A DNA stretch of 64,000 nt, from the NCBI RefSeq assembly GCF_005938085.1, contig NZ_SMZK01000001.1, positions 2,852,001 to 2,916,000 of the forward strand, given 5' to 3'. The notes beneath the pieces were generated by a model. That model had not been told where the DNA came from. It saw only the letters and a program-made list of their open reading frames with translations, and ran no database searches. Positions 8,912-17,065 of this stretch are shown here, one piece after another; within the stretch, counting starts at the first letter, position 1, and every line of letters begins with the position of its first letter. This DNA comes from Haloterrigena sp. H1. Lineage in GTDB: Archaea; Halobacteriota; Halobacteria; Halobacteriales; Natrialbaceae. The position numbers were made by a program, and so were the translations under genes.

Positions 8912-8967
8912 TGACCGGCGGACACACCGTCGTTTGCGGCCGCGCGAGCCGAGTGGTCGATTCGTGA
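8911..8967 (+). CDS. Putative leaderless 18-residue leader ORF before the KDG kinase
   Basis: The ORF reads MTGGHTVVCGRASRVVDS and stops with TGA at 8965-8967. This TGA overlaps the GTG start of the sugar kinase as GTGA, the classic coupling arrangement. A TATA box fixes the likely mRNA 5' end at its ATG, so ribosomes would load on this ORF and re-initiate on the kinase. No strong Shine-Dalgarno is seen for the kinase itself. It may act as a regulatory leader peptide or simply as a loading device; the peptide matches no family I know. It is too short to prove from sequence alone. Confidence 0.5.
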   Translation: MTGGHTVVCGRASRVVDS

Positions 8968-9917
8968 GCGACATCGTCACCTTCGGCGAGACGATGCTCC
9001 GGCTGTCACCGCCGGGTTCCGAGCGGCTCGAGAACACCGACGAACTCGAAGTCCGTGCCGGCGGTGCAGAGAGCAACATGGCCATCGCGGCGAGTCGACT
9101 GGGCGCGTCGGCGACCTGGCTGTCGAAGGTCCCCGAGACGCCGCTTGGCCGCCGCGTCGTCGGCGAACTCCAGAGCCACGGCATCGAGACGGACGTCGTC
9201 TGGAGCCACCGCGGTCGGCAGGGGACGTACTATCTCGAGCACGCGGGTGAGCCCCGCGGCACGAACGTAATCTACGACCGGGAGAACACCGCCATCTCGA
9301 CCGCGGAGGCCCGCGAGTTCGACATCGACCTGATTCAGAACGCGCAGGTGTTCTTTACCACCGGGATCACCCCCGCGCTCTCGACGACGCTTCGGGACAC
9401 GACGCTAAACCTGCTCAAGGCAGCCCGCAAGGGCGGCACCTCGACCGCCTTCGATTTCAACTACCGGAACAAGCTCTGGTCACCCGACGAGGCCAAAGAA
9501 ACGCTCACTAAGCTGTTTCCGGGCATCGACATCCTCGTGATCGCCGCTCGTGACGCCCGGACCGTCCTCGACTTCGAGGGCGACCCGCGCCAGCTCGCCC
9601 ACAAACTCGGCTCCCAGTACGACTTCACGACCGTCGTCGTCACCCGCGGCGAGGAAGGTGCGGTCGGCTGGCACGACAGCGTCGTCCACGACCACGCGGC
9701 CTACGAGACCGACACCGTCGATCCGATCGGCACCGGCGACGCCTTCACGGGTGCGTTTATCGCCCGTCGACTCGCCGGCGACGACGTGTCGACCGCCCTC
9801 GAGTACGCCGCGGCGACGGCCGCGCTCAAGCGGACGATCCCCGGCGACGCCGCACTCGTCACCGCCGACGAAGTCGAGGCCGTCGTCAAAGACAGCGGCG
9901 AAGGCATCTCTCGGTAG
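8964..9917 (+). CDS. kdgK: 2-keto-3-deoxygluconate kinase, PfkB family
   Basis: This 317-residue ribokinase-fold enzyme most resembles haloarchaeal KDG/KDGal kinase, which makes 2-keto-3-deoxy-6-phosphogluconate in the semi-phosphorylative Entner-Doudoroff pathway. It starts with the family pattern SDIVTFGETMLRLSPPG, has the N-terminal GGAESNMAIAASRLG signature near residue 32, and the C-terminal DPIGTGDAF motif with the catalytic Asp near residue 257. An in-frame TTG at 8934 would add ten residues, but the GTG at 8964 matches the family start and overlaps the upstream mini-ORF stop. No aldolase or dehydratase gene adjoins it. Other PfkB sugars remain possible. Confidence 0.88.
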   Translation: MSDIVTFGETMLRLSPPGSERLENTDELEVRAGGAESNMAIAASRLGASATWLSKVPETPLGRRVVGELQSHGIETDVVWSHRGRQGTYYLEHAGEPRGTNVIYDRENTAISTAEAREFDIDLIQNAQVFFTTGITPALSTTLRDTTLNLLKAARKGGTSTAFDFNYRNKLWSPDEAKETLTKLFPGIDILVIAARDARTVLDFEGDPRQLAHKLGSQYDFTTVVVTRGEEGAVGWHDSVVHDHAAYETDTVDPIGTGDAFTGAFIARRLAGDDVSTALEYAAATAALKRTIPGDAALVTADEVEAVVKDSGEGISR

Positions 9918-9993
9918 CGGATCACGATCCCCCGACGATTGGACGGATTTGCCAGAACGTGTTTTATGGACGCGTTGAAAGTCACGGTGTACA

Positions 9994-11307
9994 ATGAATC
10001 GTGGAACCGCACTGCTGGTTGCACTGCTCGTGACCACGGGCACCGTGGCAATGGCTGCGGCTGGTGCAGCCGCGACGACCGTGGACGGATCGACGACGAT
10101 CGACGCCGAGGCCGGTACCGACCTCGAAGGGACGGCCGACGGCAGTACCGAGCTTAACACCAGCGCCGAACTCACCACTAGCACCGACACCGAGACCAGT
10201 GCTGACGCCGGTGCCAACAGTAATGCCGACAGCGGTACGACCGTCGCGTTCGAGCTCCAAGGCGACGCCATTACCGACTACCGCGTCGACGGCGAACAGA
10301 CGTTTGCCACCGTTGCTGTCCAGTCCCAAAGCGAGACCGACTCGAGTTCCAGTGGCAGTCTCGAGGGCGCCGTCGGGCTCGAGGCGGCGACGAACCTAGA
10401 CGGTGCGGGCCTGTCGCTGGCGACCGAGACGCAAGCCAGCACCGAGGTTCAGGCCGCAAGCGGTGCGACCCTGTCGGCTCACGACACCCCACGCGGTACG
10501 CTGGTCGTCGAAAGCGGCGACGAGGCCCAGTACGTCAAGGCCGAGCTCGGAGCCGACGCCGAGGCCAGCGAGAACGGTGATCGGGTCCGCGTCGAAACGG
10601 ACAGTCGCAAGGGTGTCTTCCTCGTGGTCGGCGACGGCGAGGTTGGCGTCACCGACGGCACTGTGACCGCCGACCTCAGTGAGGATGCGACACTTGCGTT
10701 TCGCTCCTACGCCGAGGGCGAGCGCGACGAACACGCCCAGTACGAAGAGTCGCTGATCGCCGATGGCAACGCCGCCGTCGAAGTGAGCGCGGTCGAGCGC
10801 GACGGCGAGATCGTTTCCGACGCCGTCTCCTATGGCCAAGGGACCTCGGCGACAGCGAGCCAGACCGCCGCGAATCAGGTCAACGTGACCGTCGATCGAG
10901 CCGTCCACGAGGGAACGGTCGTGATGACCACCGTCTCCGAGGACGCCGTCGGCAGCCTCGAGAACCTCACGGTGCGCGTCGACGGTGAGGCCGCTGTCGA
11001 GGCATCCTCGAAGAGCGAACTCGAGGGTGCGATCGGCAGCGACGAGTCCCGATACATGATCGTCCAGGACGCAGGGGTAGACGGACAGACGACGGTCTAC
11101 GTCGCAGTCAATCACTTCTCGACACGAACGCTGACGATCGACGGCAACGGTGCTGACGGAAGCAACGGGTCTGAAACCGAGACGAGCAGCGACGACGCTA
11201 CGGAAGACGACACGAACAACGGAACCGGCGACAGCATGCCCGGCTTCGGAGCCGGTGTTGCACTGATCGCCCTGCTAATCGGTGCCGTCGCTCGGCTCCA
11301 CCAGTAA
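9994..11307 (+). CDS. Secreted PGF-CTERM surface protein
   Basis: The 437-residue protein has an N-terminal signal peptide (MNRGTALLVALLVTTGTVAM, cleavage near the AAA stretch), a Thr/Asp/Ala/Ser-rich region around residues 35-80, a beta-rich acidic body, then an Asp/Ser/Asn-rich linker and MPGFGAG followed by a hydrophobic helix and ARLHQ. The PGF motif plus C-terminal helix is the archaeosortase ArtA target signal, so it is expected to be cut and lipid-anchored to the outer face of the membrane. The Thr-rich linker may be O-glycosylated. Its role is unknown. Confidence 0.85.
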   Translation: MNRGTALLVALLVTTGTVAMAAAGAAATTVDGSTTIDAEAGTDLEGTADGSTELNTSAELTTSTDTETSADAGANSNADSGTTVAFELQGDAITDYRVDGEQTFATVAVQSQSETDSSSSGSLEGAVGLEAATNLDGAGLSLATETQASTEVQAASGATLSAHDTPRGTLVVESGDEAQYVKAELGADAEASENGDRVRVETDSRKGVFLVVGDGEVGVTDGTVTADLSEDATLAFRSYAEGERDEHAQYEESLIADGNAAVEVSAVERDGEIVSDAVSYGQGTSATASQTAANQVNVTVDRAVHEGTVVMTTVSEDAVGSLENLTVRVDGEAAVEASSKSELEGAIGSDESRYMIVQDAGVDGQTTVYVAVNHFSTRTLTIDGNGADGSNGSETETSSDDATEDDTNNGTGDSMPGFGAGVALIALLIGAVARLHQ

Positions 11308-11451
11308 CGGAGCGAGACCTTCCGATTGCCGTTTCCCCGTCGGTTTCAGACCGTCGGACAGGGTGCCGGACACATACCGATCGGACTCGAACGCCGTTAC
11401 CGGCGGCGACAGGCGCCGGGCCGTGATCGGTGTTCACGGACTGGGAGCCAA

Positions 11452-11535
11452 TATAGTAACAACTGAAACGGCTCCCACACCGATCACACAGCCGTCATGC
11501 GGTTGGGCGTGCAGTGACGTTCAGTGGCTGCTATA
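11452..11535 (+). repeat. Dispersed hairpin repeat, family 2, copy A
   Basis: This 84-bp intergenic element begins TATAGTAACAACTGAAAC and ends TTCAGTGGCTGCTATA, so its two ends are an imperfect inverted repeat. The same ends and overall plan occur at 25077-25155. The flanking 11308-11670 stretch holds no gene that I can support. No transposase is present. It could be a MITE-like or REP-like non-autonomous element, or a structured RNA or terminator. Confidence 0.65.
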
Positions 11536-11670
11536 GTAGCAGCACCTCGAGCGCGGCCGACCGTGGCAGATCACGGCGCGTCCGCGAGCGGATTCCTCGT
11601 TTGCCGCGACCGTAACGGATCGATAGCAGTCGCCTGCCGCTTTTTACCGGCTGCCGTGATAGCCACCCCC

Positions 11671-12225
11671 GTGACTCGAGTCGTCCGGCAGGCGACGGTC
11701 GACGATATCTGGGCCGTCCACGAGATCGCACGCGAGAGCTGGCACGCCGTCTACGATGACATCCTCGGCTTCGACACAGTCGACGACGTCGTCGACGACT
11801 GGTATGCGATCGGCGACCTTGAGGCCGCGATCACCAACACCGGGTGCCGTGACGATGCCGCATTTCTCGTCGCCGAGACGGAAGGCGACGCCGCCGCCGC
11901 CGCTGCCGACGGGGCCGGCTGCTGGTCAGCCCCCGAACTCGATGGCTTCGCCCACGTCGTTCCGTGGCCCGAGGACACCGCAGTCGCGTTTCTCGCGTGC
12001 CTGTACGTCCGGCCTACCGTCTGGAACGAGGGGACCGGCACGGCGTTGCTCGAGGCCATCGAGACGGGAGTTGCGGCTAGCTTCGACCGCGGGCGGTTGG
12101 CTGTCCTCGCCGACAACGAGATCGGGATCTCGTTTTCCGAATCGCGAGGCTTCGATCGCGTCGGGACACGGTCGTCCGGGCTCGCTGTCGGACTCGAGGA
12201 ACACGTCTACGAGAAGGAGTTGTAA
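11671..12225 (+). CDS. GNAT family N-acetyltransferase
   Basis: The 184-residue protein starts VTRVVRQATVDDIWAVHEIA, a typical GNAT opening. It has the acetyl-CoA loop as NEGTGTALLEAIE near residue 112 and a late NEIGISFSESRGF segment near residue 149. The frame is open upstream to 11524, but the GTG at 11671 gives the family start and a TTTTTAC box about 27 nt upstream supports a leaderless mRNA. An insertion of acidic/Ala residues near 75-85 is haloarchaeal in style. The substrate cannot be told. Confidence 0.85.
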   Translation: MTRVVRQATVDDIWAVHEIARESWHAVYDDILGFDTVDDVVDDWYAIGDLEAAITNTGCRDDAAFLVAETEGDAAAAAADGAGCWSAPELDGFAHVVPWPEDTAVAFLACLYVRPTVWNEGTGTALLEAIETGVAASFDRGRLAVLADNEIGISFSESRGFDRVGTRSSGLAVGLEEHVYEKEL

Positions 12226-12233
12226 GCAGGTCG

Positions 12234-13532
12234 TTACAGCGTCTTCTCGGCCTCGCTCTCATCGACGACTTCGATGCCGCGGTTGTTGACCGCCATCGGG
12301 TCGAGGCCGACCTCCTGGAGGAAGGTCTTGTACTCGCGTTCGCACTGTTCGGCGTCTTTCTGTTTATCGCTGGCCCGGTCACAGAGTTCGACGAGGTTCT
12401 CGGGCACGTCGTTTTTGTAGACGATCCAGTGGTTGATCAGGTCCGACAGGCGGCGGATCGGGCTCGTGAAGTGGCCGTAGATCTCGAAGTTCAGCGCGTG
12501 GTGGCCGCCGAACGGATCGTTCATGTATCGGGCCCGGGGCATCACCTTCATCACCGCCCACTGGATCTTGTCCAGCTGGCGGTCGGGGGCCTCCTCGAGC
12601 GTGGCGTTGACGGCTTTCCGGGGGTCGTCCCAGGTGCTGCCGGGGATCGAGACGCCATCTAAGTCCTGGATCTCCTGGAGGGCTTCGGACCACTCGTCGG
12701 GGCTTGGCTGGGGATGGACCCGGTACATGGCCGAGACACCGCGGTTCCACATCAGTTCGTGCGTGACGGCCTTGTTGGCCTTCAGCATGCACTCCTCGAT
12801 GATGGTGTGGGCACGGTCGCGGCTCGGGTTGAGGACGAGCGAGCCGTCCTCCTTGCGCTGTTCGTGCATCCGCTCGGCGAGATCGTAGACCAGTGTGTTC
12901 TCCTCGTGGAGCGGCGCATCGGGGTCGTCGAGGCGCTTCTCGGCTTGCGCGTAAGTAAGTCGCTCGTCGGACTCGATGACGGACTTGTAGATCTCGATGT
13001 TCTCGTAGGTCAGGTTCTCCTTGTCGAGGTGCATCTCGACGGTGTGGGCGAGTCGCTCCTCGTTTGGCACGAGCGAACAGACCGTCTCGGCAAGCACCGG
13101 CGGGAGCATATGGACCGTGTAGCCGGGCAGATAAACCGTGTTACTGCGCTCGACGGCTTCGTCCCACATCGCCGTCTCGGGATTGACGTAGTGGGTTACG
13201 TCGGCGATATGCACCCAGAGGACGTACTCGTCGTCGCGTTCTTCGATCGAGAGCGCGTCGTCGAAGTCCTGGGCGTCGATCGGGTCGGTGGTCCAGGTCG
13301 TCAGCTCGCGCAGATCTTTCCGCTCGTCGATCTCGTCGCTGATCTCCTGTGTTACGCCCTCCGTCCGGGCTTCGGCCTCCTCTAAGACCTCCGGCGGGAA
13401 CTCGTAAGGGATCTCGAACTTCTCGAACAACTCCTCGCGCTTGTTCTCGAGATGGCGCGCGAGGTCTTCCGAGACCTCCACGGGGCCTTGGCCTTCGACC
13501 GTACCGGCCTCGGCCTGTGCGTCGTCACTCAT
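12234..13532 (-). CDS. RNase R-like (RNB) exoribonuclease
   Basis: RNB enzymes degrade RNA 3' to 5'. The 432-residue protein has the RNB core: DPIDAQDFDDALS near residue 70, which carries the catalytic Asp cluster, then WVHIADVTHYV, NTVYLPGYTVHMLPP and FTSPIRRLSDLINH near residue 360. It is shorter than bacterial RNase R and lacks obvious N-terminal cold-shock and C-terminal S1 domains, as is usual for haloarchaeal members. The frame extends upstream to 13757 with Arg-rich noise; the ATG at 13532 gives the sensible MSDDAQAEAG start. The gene ends 8 nt from the convergent acetyltransferase. Confidence 0.92.
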   Translation of the reverse strand: MSDDAQAEAGTVEGQGPVEVSEDLARHLENKREELFEKFEIPYEFPPEVLEEAEARTEGVTQEISDEIDERKDLRELTTWTTDPIDAQDFDDALSIEERDDEYVLWVHIADVTHYVNPETAMWDEAVERSNTVYLPGYTVHMLPPVLAETVCSLVPNEERLAHTVEMHLDKENLTYENIEIYKSVIESDERLTYAQAEKRLDDPDAPLHEENTLVYDLAERMHEQRKEDGSLVLNPSRDRAHTIIEECMLKANKAVTHELMWNRGVSAMYRVHPQPSPDEWSEALQEIQDLDGVSIPGSTWDDPRKAVNATLEEAPDRQLDKIQWAVMKVMPRARYMNDPFGGHHALNFEIYGHFTSPIRRLSDLINHWIVYKNDVPENLVELCDRASDKQKDAEQCEREYKTFLQEVGLDPMAVNNRGIEVVDESEAEKTL

Positions 13533-13618
13533 GGAGACGGCTACGGACGTAAGGGTGAAAGTCGTGTCGGGACGAGGGCACCGCTCTCGCCGTCCCGGAC
13601 GATGGGACGGTCGCGGCG

Positions 13619-13915
13619 CTACCGCTCGCGCTCCTCGAGCGTGCCGTATCGCTCCTCGACCGCCGCGAGATAACGCGCGAGAAACGCCTCCTGGCTCTGC
13701 GTGTCGGCGTCGAGGTCGACCAACAACGCCTCGAGTTCGTTCCGTGGGTGGTGACACAGATCGCGGTGACAGGCCTTACAGAGGTATTCAAAGGTCTTGT
13801 CGTCGCGGTCCCAGCGATCGCCGTGCTTGTCGTACTCGCGGGCCTCGTCGCGCGGCCGCTCGGCACCACAGGCAACGCACGTGACCGTCTCCACCCGGTT
13901 CCGAGAGGGCCACAT
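13619..13915 (-). CDS. Small zinc-ribbon protein (DUF7562-like)
   Basis: A 98-residue protein starting MWPSRNRVETVTCVACGAE. It has a CVACG knuckle near residue 13, a CKACHRDLCHHPR cluster near residue 47 and a charged C-terminal helix ending ERYGTLEER. This matches a conserved haloarchaeal family that I recall as DUF7562. A Cys4 or Cys3His zinc site is likely. It sits just upstream of the RNB gene on the same strand with an 86-nt gap, so the two may be cotranscribed. Function unknown. Confidence 0.85.
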   Translation of the reverse strand: MWPSRNRVETVTCVACGAERPRDEAREYDKHGDRWDRDDKTFEYLCKACHRDLCHHPRNELEALLVDLDADTQSQEAFLARYLAAVEERYGTLEERER

Positions 13916-14108
13916 ACGCAGGGCTAACGGCATGAGAGTACTTAGCGATTGGCACACTTCGCGGGCAGCGTGAGGGGCAGGCACTCGAAGCCCCGCACAC
14001 GGTCGCGGACCCACGCGGGAGCGTCCCGTCAGTGACGGTGGGTCGTCCCGTCACCGGCACGTGATGCCGAATCTTATCTATTAAATGCGTACGGGCGGTA
14101 GCACGGGT

Positions 14109-14588
14109 ATGCAGGTCAAATCACGACATCACCTCCGCAGCGACGCCGTCTCGGAACTCGAGACCGCACTCGAGGAGCACCTCGGCGTCTCGCCCGAGGG
14201 AGACACCTACGAACGCGTCGAGTTCGAGGACACCGACTGGGAGGTCGTCCTGATCGACGGCGAACCGCGAGTCGCGTACTTCGACGAGGAGCCGTTCCCG
14301 ACGGTTCGCGGTGCCAACGCCTACGAGCCCGACAAGCGACTGGTCACCGTCGACGCAGGAGCCGTCTCGTTCGTCAGCGACGGCGCGGACGTGATGCGGC
14401 CCGGGATCACGGAGGCCACCGACGACATCTCGCCGGGCGATCTGGTCGTCATCGCCGAGGAGTCCCACGGAAAGGTGCTCGCGGTCGGTCGTGCCCGCGT
14501 CGACGCGGCCGATATGGTCGGCGACGAGGGAAAAGTCGTCGACTCGCTGCACCACGTCGGCGACGAACTCTACGAGTTCACCGGCTAG
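14109..14588 (+). CDS. PUA-domain RNA-binding protein
   Basis: The 159-residue protein has an N-terminal alpha/beta domain (about residues 1-70, starting MQVKSRHHLRSDA) and a C-terminal PUA domain (about 75-150), with VTVDAGAVSFVSDGADVMRPGI and a GDLVVIAEESHGKVLAVGRA beta segment. The architecture is that of archaeal MCT-1-like proteins, which in eukaryotes act in translation initiation and recycling. A CTTATC TATA-like box near 14074 suggests a short leader. The exact RNA target is not evident. Confidence 0.9.
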   Translation: MQVKSRHHLRSDAVSELETALEEHLGVSPEGDTYERVEFEDTDWEVVLIDGEPRVAYFDEEPFPTVRGANAYEPDKRLVTVDAGAVSFVSDGADVMRPGITEATDDISPGDLVVIAEESHGKVLAVGRARVDAADMVGDEGKVVDSLHHVGDELYEFTG

Positions 14589-14738
14589 TCGAACGGACGC
14601 CGTCGGTCGTCTCCCGTTCGGTTCCCATGCCGGGACCGGCGCTTCCTTCTCGGGTATCGCTGTCGCGACCTTCGTGAAACGAATGGATGTCTGTTAGACC
14701 ATTAGTTGGAAGAAATGCCAGTAATACTAGCTCCTAAA

Positions 14739-14750
14739 GGACATATGTCC
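14739..14750. promoter_or_regulatory. Palindrome GGACATATGTCC upstream of the CBS gene
   Basis: A perfect 12-bp palindrome lies directly before the TATA-like GCTAAATACT near 14757-14766 of the CBS-domain gene, next to the expected BRE. A dimeric regulator bound here would overlap TFB contacts, so repression or activation of the CBS gene is a reasonable guess. Confidence 0.45.
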
Positions 14751-14790
14751 ATCGAAGCTAAATACTGTCACGTGGTAGCATGGGGTAGCG

Positions 14791-15240
14791 ATGATCGAAC
14801 TGACAGTCGACACCGTTCGTCTCCAGTCGCCACGGACGATCACCACCGGCACACCCGTCTCCGAGGCAGCCACGTATCTCCGACGGAACGACGTCTCTGC
14901 GCTGCCCGTTCTCGTTGACGGATCGGTCGTCGGCATCGTCACCCAGTCGGATATCGTCGCCCTGGTCGCGGAAACAGACGACAGGCCGGCCGTGCGGATG
15001 GTTATGTCGTCGCCAGTGACCACGATCTCGCCGACCACGACGCTGACTGCAGCCGCCGAAACGATGCGAACGGCCGGCGTCAAACACCTCCCCGTCGTTG
15101 ATGACGGGAGCTACCGTGGCTTGCTTTCGATCCAGACGCTGGCTCCGTACCTCTCGCGACACCACCTCAAGGTCGAACCCAACGACGAATCGATGCGTAT
15201 CGAATCGGCCGACAGTCACGAACTCACGGTGAGTAACTGA
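14791..15240 (+). CDS. CBS-pair domain protein
   Basis: The 149-residue protein is essentially two tandem CBS motifs (about residues 8-60 and 72-125), with LPVLVDGSVVGIVTQSDIV and KHLPVVDDGSYRGLLSIQTL as the paired cores. CBS pairs usually bind adenine nucleotides and act as energy or redox sensors. There is no effector domain, so it probably works through a partner. The TATA-like box is about 28 nt upstream of the ATG, indicating a leaderless mRNA, with a 12-bp palindrome beside it. Confidence 0.92.
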   Translation: MIELTVDTVRLQSPRTITTGTPVSEAATYLRRNDVSALPVLVDGSVVGIVTQSDIVALVAETDDRPAVRMVMSSPVTTISPTTTLTAAAETMRTAGVKHLPVVDDGSYRGLLSIQTLAPYLSRHHLKVEPNDESMRIESADSHELTVSN

Positions 15241-15422
15241 GACGGACCGCTGTAAGGCAGTTCCATCGAAACCGCGCCCCATCCGCGGTTTCACCGATCA
15301 ATCGGTACTGCAACCCGTATGAGCGCGTCGAGCAGCCGGCGTCTGCCGGTGGGTCGTTCACGACACCCGAACGGTCACGTCTGACGTAAGAACTATGCAC
15401 ACAGCGACGGACTCTCTCGCCT

Positions 15423-15773
15423 ATGGGATTAATGAGCAAAATTCTTGGCGGGAACCAGTCCCGAACTGTCGAGGACTACACCGAACTGAATCTCGAAGAC
15501 GTCTCTGCGAGTTCGGCCGAGGCAACGATGCAGGTACACATCGCAGAAGTCGCCGGACAGGCGGACGCGATCGACATCAAAGACGCCGTTTACGACGGCG
15601 ACATCGTCATCGCGGATATCACCCGCTTGCGGACCGAAGACAGCACTGTCGAACACATCGTCGACGAACTCCGACAGGTTGCCCAGGAAGTCGACGGTGA
15701 CATCGTCCGGAAGGGAGATGACCAGATGATTATCACGCCGACGGGCATCCGGATCAGCCGCGAAAAACTGTAG
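15423..15773 (+). CDS. sepF: Archaeal SepF cell-division protein
   Basis: Archaeal SepF anchors FtsZ to the membrane. The 116-residue protein starts with a short amphipathic membrane-targeting stretch (MGLMSKILGG), a short linker and the SepF/DUF552 core (about residues 35-116) with VYDGDIVIADITRL and GDDQMIITPTGIRI. The start may be the ATG at 15423 or at 15432 (MSKIL). No ftsZ or other division gene adjoins it, which is normal for haloarchaea. Confidence 0.93.
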   Translation: MGLMSKILGGNQSRTVEDYTELNLEDVSASSAEATMQVHIAEVAGQADAIDIKDAVYDGDIVIADITRLRTEDSTVEHIVDELRQVAQEVDGDIVRKGDDQMIITPTGIRISREKL

Positions 15774-15939
15774 TCACCATCTTGTCGGGGTGTCGATGGC
15801 CCCACCGTACCGTCGAATCAGCGGCCAAGCACAGAGTCGGTGAAGACGACTGTGTCGCTGGTTCGGCGTTGGACGCTAAATTTTCACCCGGCGGGAATTG
15901 CCTGTGCTGATTATGCTGTGTGCATCCGTTCGAACCGAT

Positions 15940-16602
15940 ATGACGGGCTTTCGTGCGACGGTCGCGGTCAACGAGCCAGTGGGCTGTCCGCTCGCCGATG
16001 TCTCGGCGTGTGCCGGCGAACAGATCGACGGCGTCTCCCGATCGTCACGACCAACGGCCAATGGGATGATCGTCGAGGAGTTCGGCGTCGCGGCGGACGT
16101 ATCGATCGCCGGCGATCACGGCGCCGAGGTGACGCGGGTCCAATCCAACGATCGCGAAGCGATCTATCGGTTCGAGCGTGAGAGTGATACCAACTGTGCG
16201 TGTGAAATAATCGAGCAGACGGGAACGCCGGTTTCGTCCGTCCGTGCCCAGAACGGCTCGTTGTACCTGTCCTTTCGGACGCTCGAGCTCGAGACGATTA
16301 GCGAAATTGTCGAGGAGTTGCGCACTGCTTTCGATGGGATCATCGTCGAAGAGCTCTCGCAGGATCACGAGGACGTCACCGCCGATCCGGTCGTCGTCGA
16401 CCGAAATCAGCTCACGAGCCGACAACGGGAGATCGTCGAGACGGCCCACGAGATGGGGTACTTCGAGTACCCCAAAGGTGCGAACGCGACCGACGTAGCC
16501 GAGGAACTCGGCGTTGCACGATCGACGTTCACCGAACACCTGGCAGCGGCGCAGACGAAGCTCATGGACGCCCTGCTCGAGGCAGAGCGGCCCCAGCAGT
16601 AA
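15940..16602 (+). CDS. HTH-10 (bacterio-opsin activator-type) transcription regulator
   Basis: The 220-residue protein has an N-terminal sensor-like domain starting MTGFRATVAVNEPVGCPLAD and a C-terminal HTH-10 domain (about residues 165-215): LTSRQREIVETAHEMGYF, then ATDVAEELGVARSTFTEHL. The frame opens at 15898, but the ATG at 15940 is the family start and lies 28 nt from a TTATG box, fitting a leaderless mRNA. Two N-terminal cysteines (CPLADVSAC) are a usual feature of this family and may bind a ligand or metal. The targets are unknown. Confidence 0.9.
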   Translation: MTGFRATVAVNEPVGCPLADVSACAGEQIDGVSRSSRPTANGMIVEEFGVAADVSIAGDHGAEVTRVQSNDREAIYRFERESDTNCACEIIEQTGTPVSSVRAQNGSLYLSFRTLELETISEIVEELRTAFDGIIVEELSQDHEDVTADPVVVDRNQLTSRQREIVETAHEMGYFEYPKGANATDVAEELGVARSTFTEHLAAAQTKLMDALLEAERPQQ

Positions 16603-16649
16603 CGGCGATACGCCAGTAACGCTTTGACAGTCGACCGTTTGCTCACGAT

Positions 16650-17024
16650 ATGGACGTCATTCACACTGCGCTGTGGGTCTCAGACATCGAACGGACGCGC
16701 GACTTCTACGTTGACGCGCTTGAACTCACCGAAAACTGGTCGTTCACCGGCGACGACGGCGTCGAAAACGTCTACATCGGCGGCGACAACGCGGAATTTC
16801 AGTTCAAGTACGATCCCGAGGGCAGTCCCGACATCGATTCGGGGACGATGGCACACGTCGCCGTCGGCGTCGACAGCACCGACGAAACCGTCGAGCGGTT
16901 GGGCGAGCGCGTCGATCCACCGATCGAGACGGCACCGACGACGATGGACGACCTCGGTCTCCGCGTCGCGTTCGTCGAGGATCCCGACGGCTACATCGTC
17001 GAACTCGTCGAAGAACTCGAGTAA
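16650..17024 (+). CDS. VOC/glyoxalase family protein
   Basis: The 124-residue single-domain protein has the beta-alpha-beta-beta-beta VOC layout: VIHTALWVSDIERTRDFYVD at the start and RVAFVEDPDGYIVELVEEL at the end. Candidate metal ligands are H5, H72 (MAHVAVGV) and the final Glu of YIVELVEE. The fold covers glyoxalase I, dioxygenases and resistance proteins, so the substrate is open. It follows the HTH-10 regulator by 47 nt on the same strand and could be cotranscribed. Confidence 0.9.
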   Translation: MDVIHTALWVSDIERTRDFYVDALELTENWSFTGDDGVENVYIGGDNAEFQFKYDPEGSPDIDSGTMAHVAVGVDSTDETVERLGERVDPPIETAPTTMDDLGLRVAFVEDPDGYIVELVEELE

Positions 17025-17065
17025 GCGGCCCGAGGGACAGCCGGCGGTCGGCGACGCTCGCGTCG

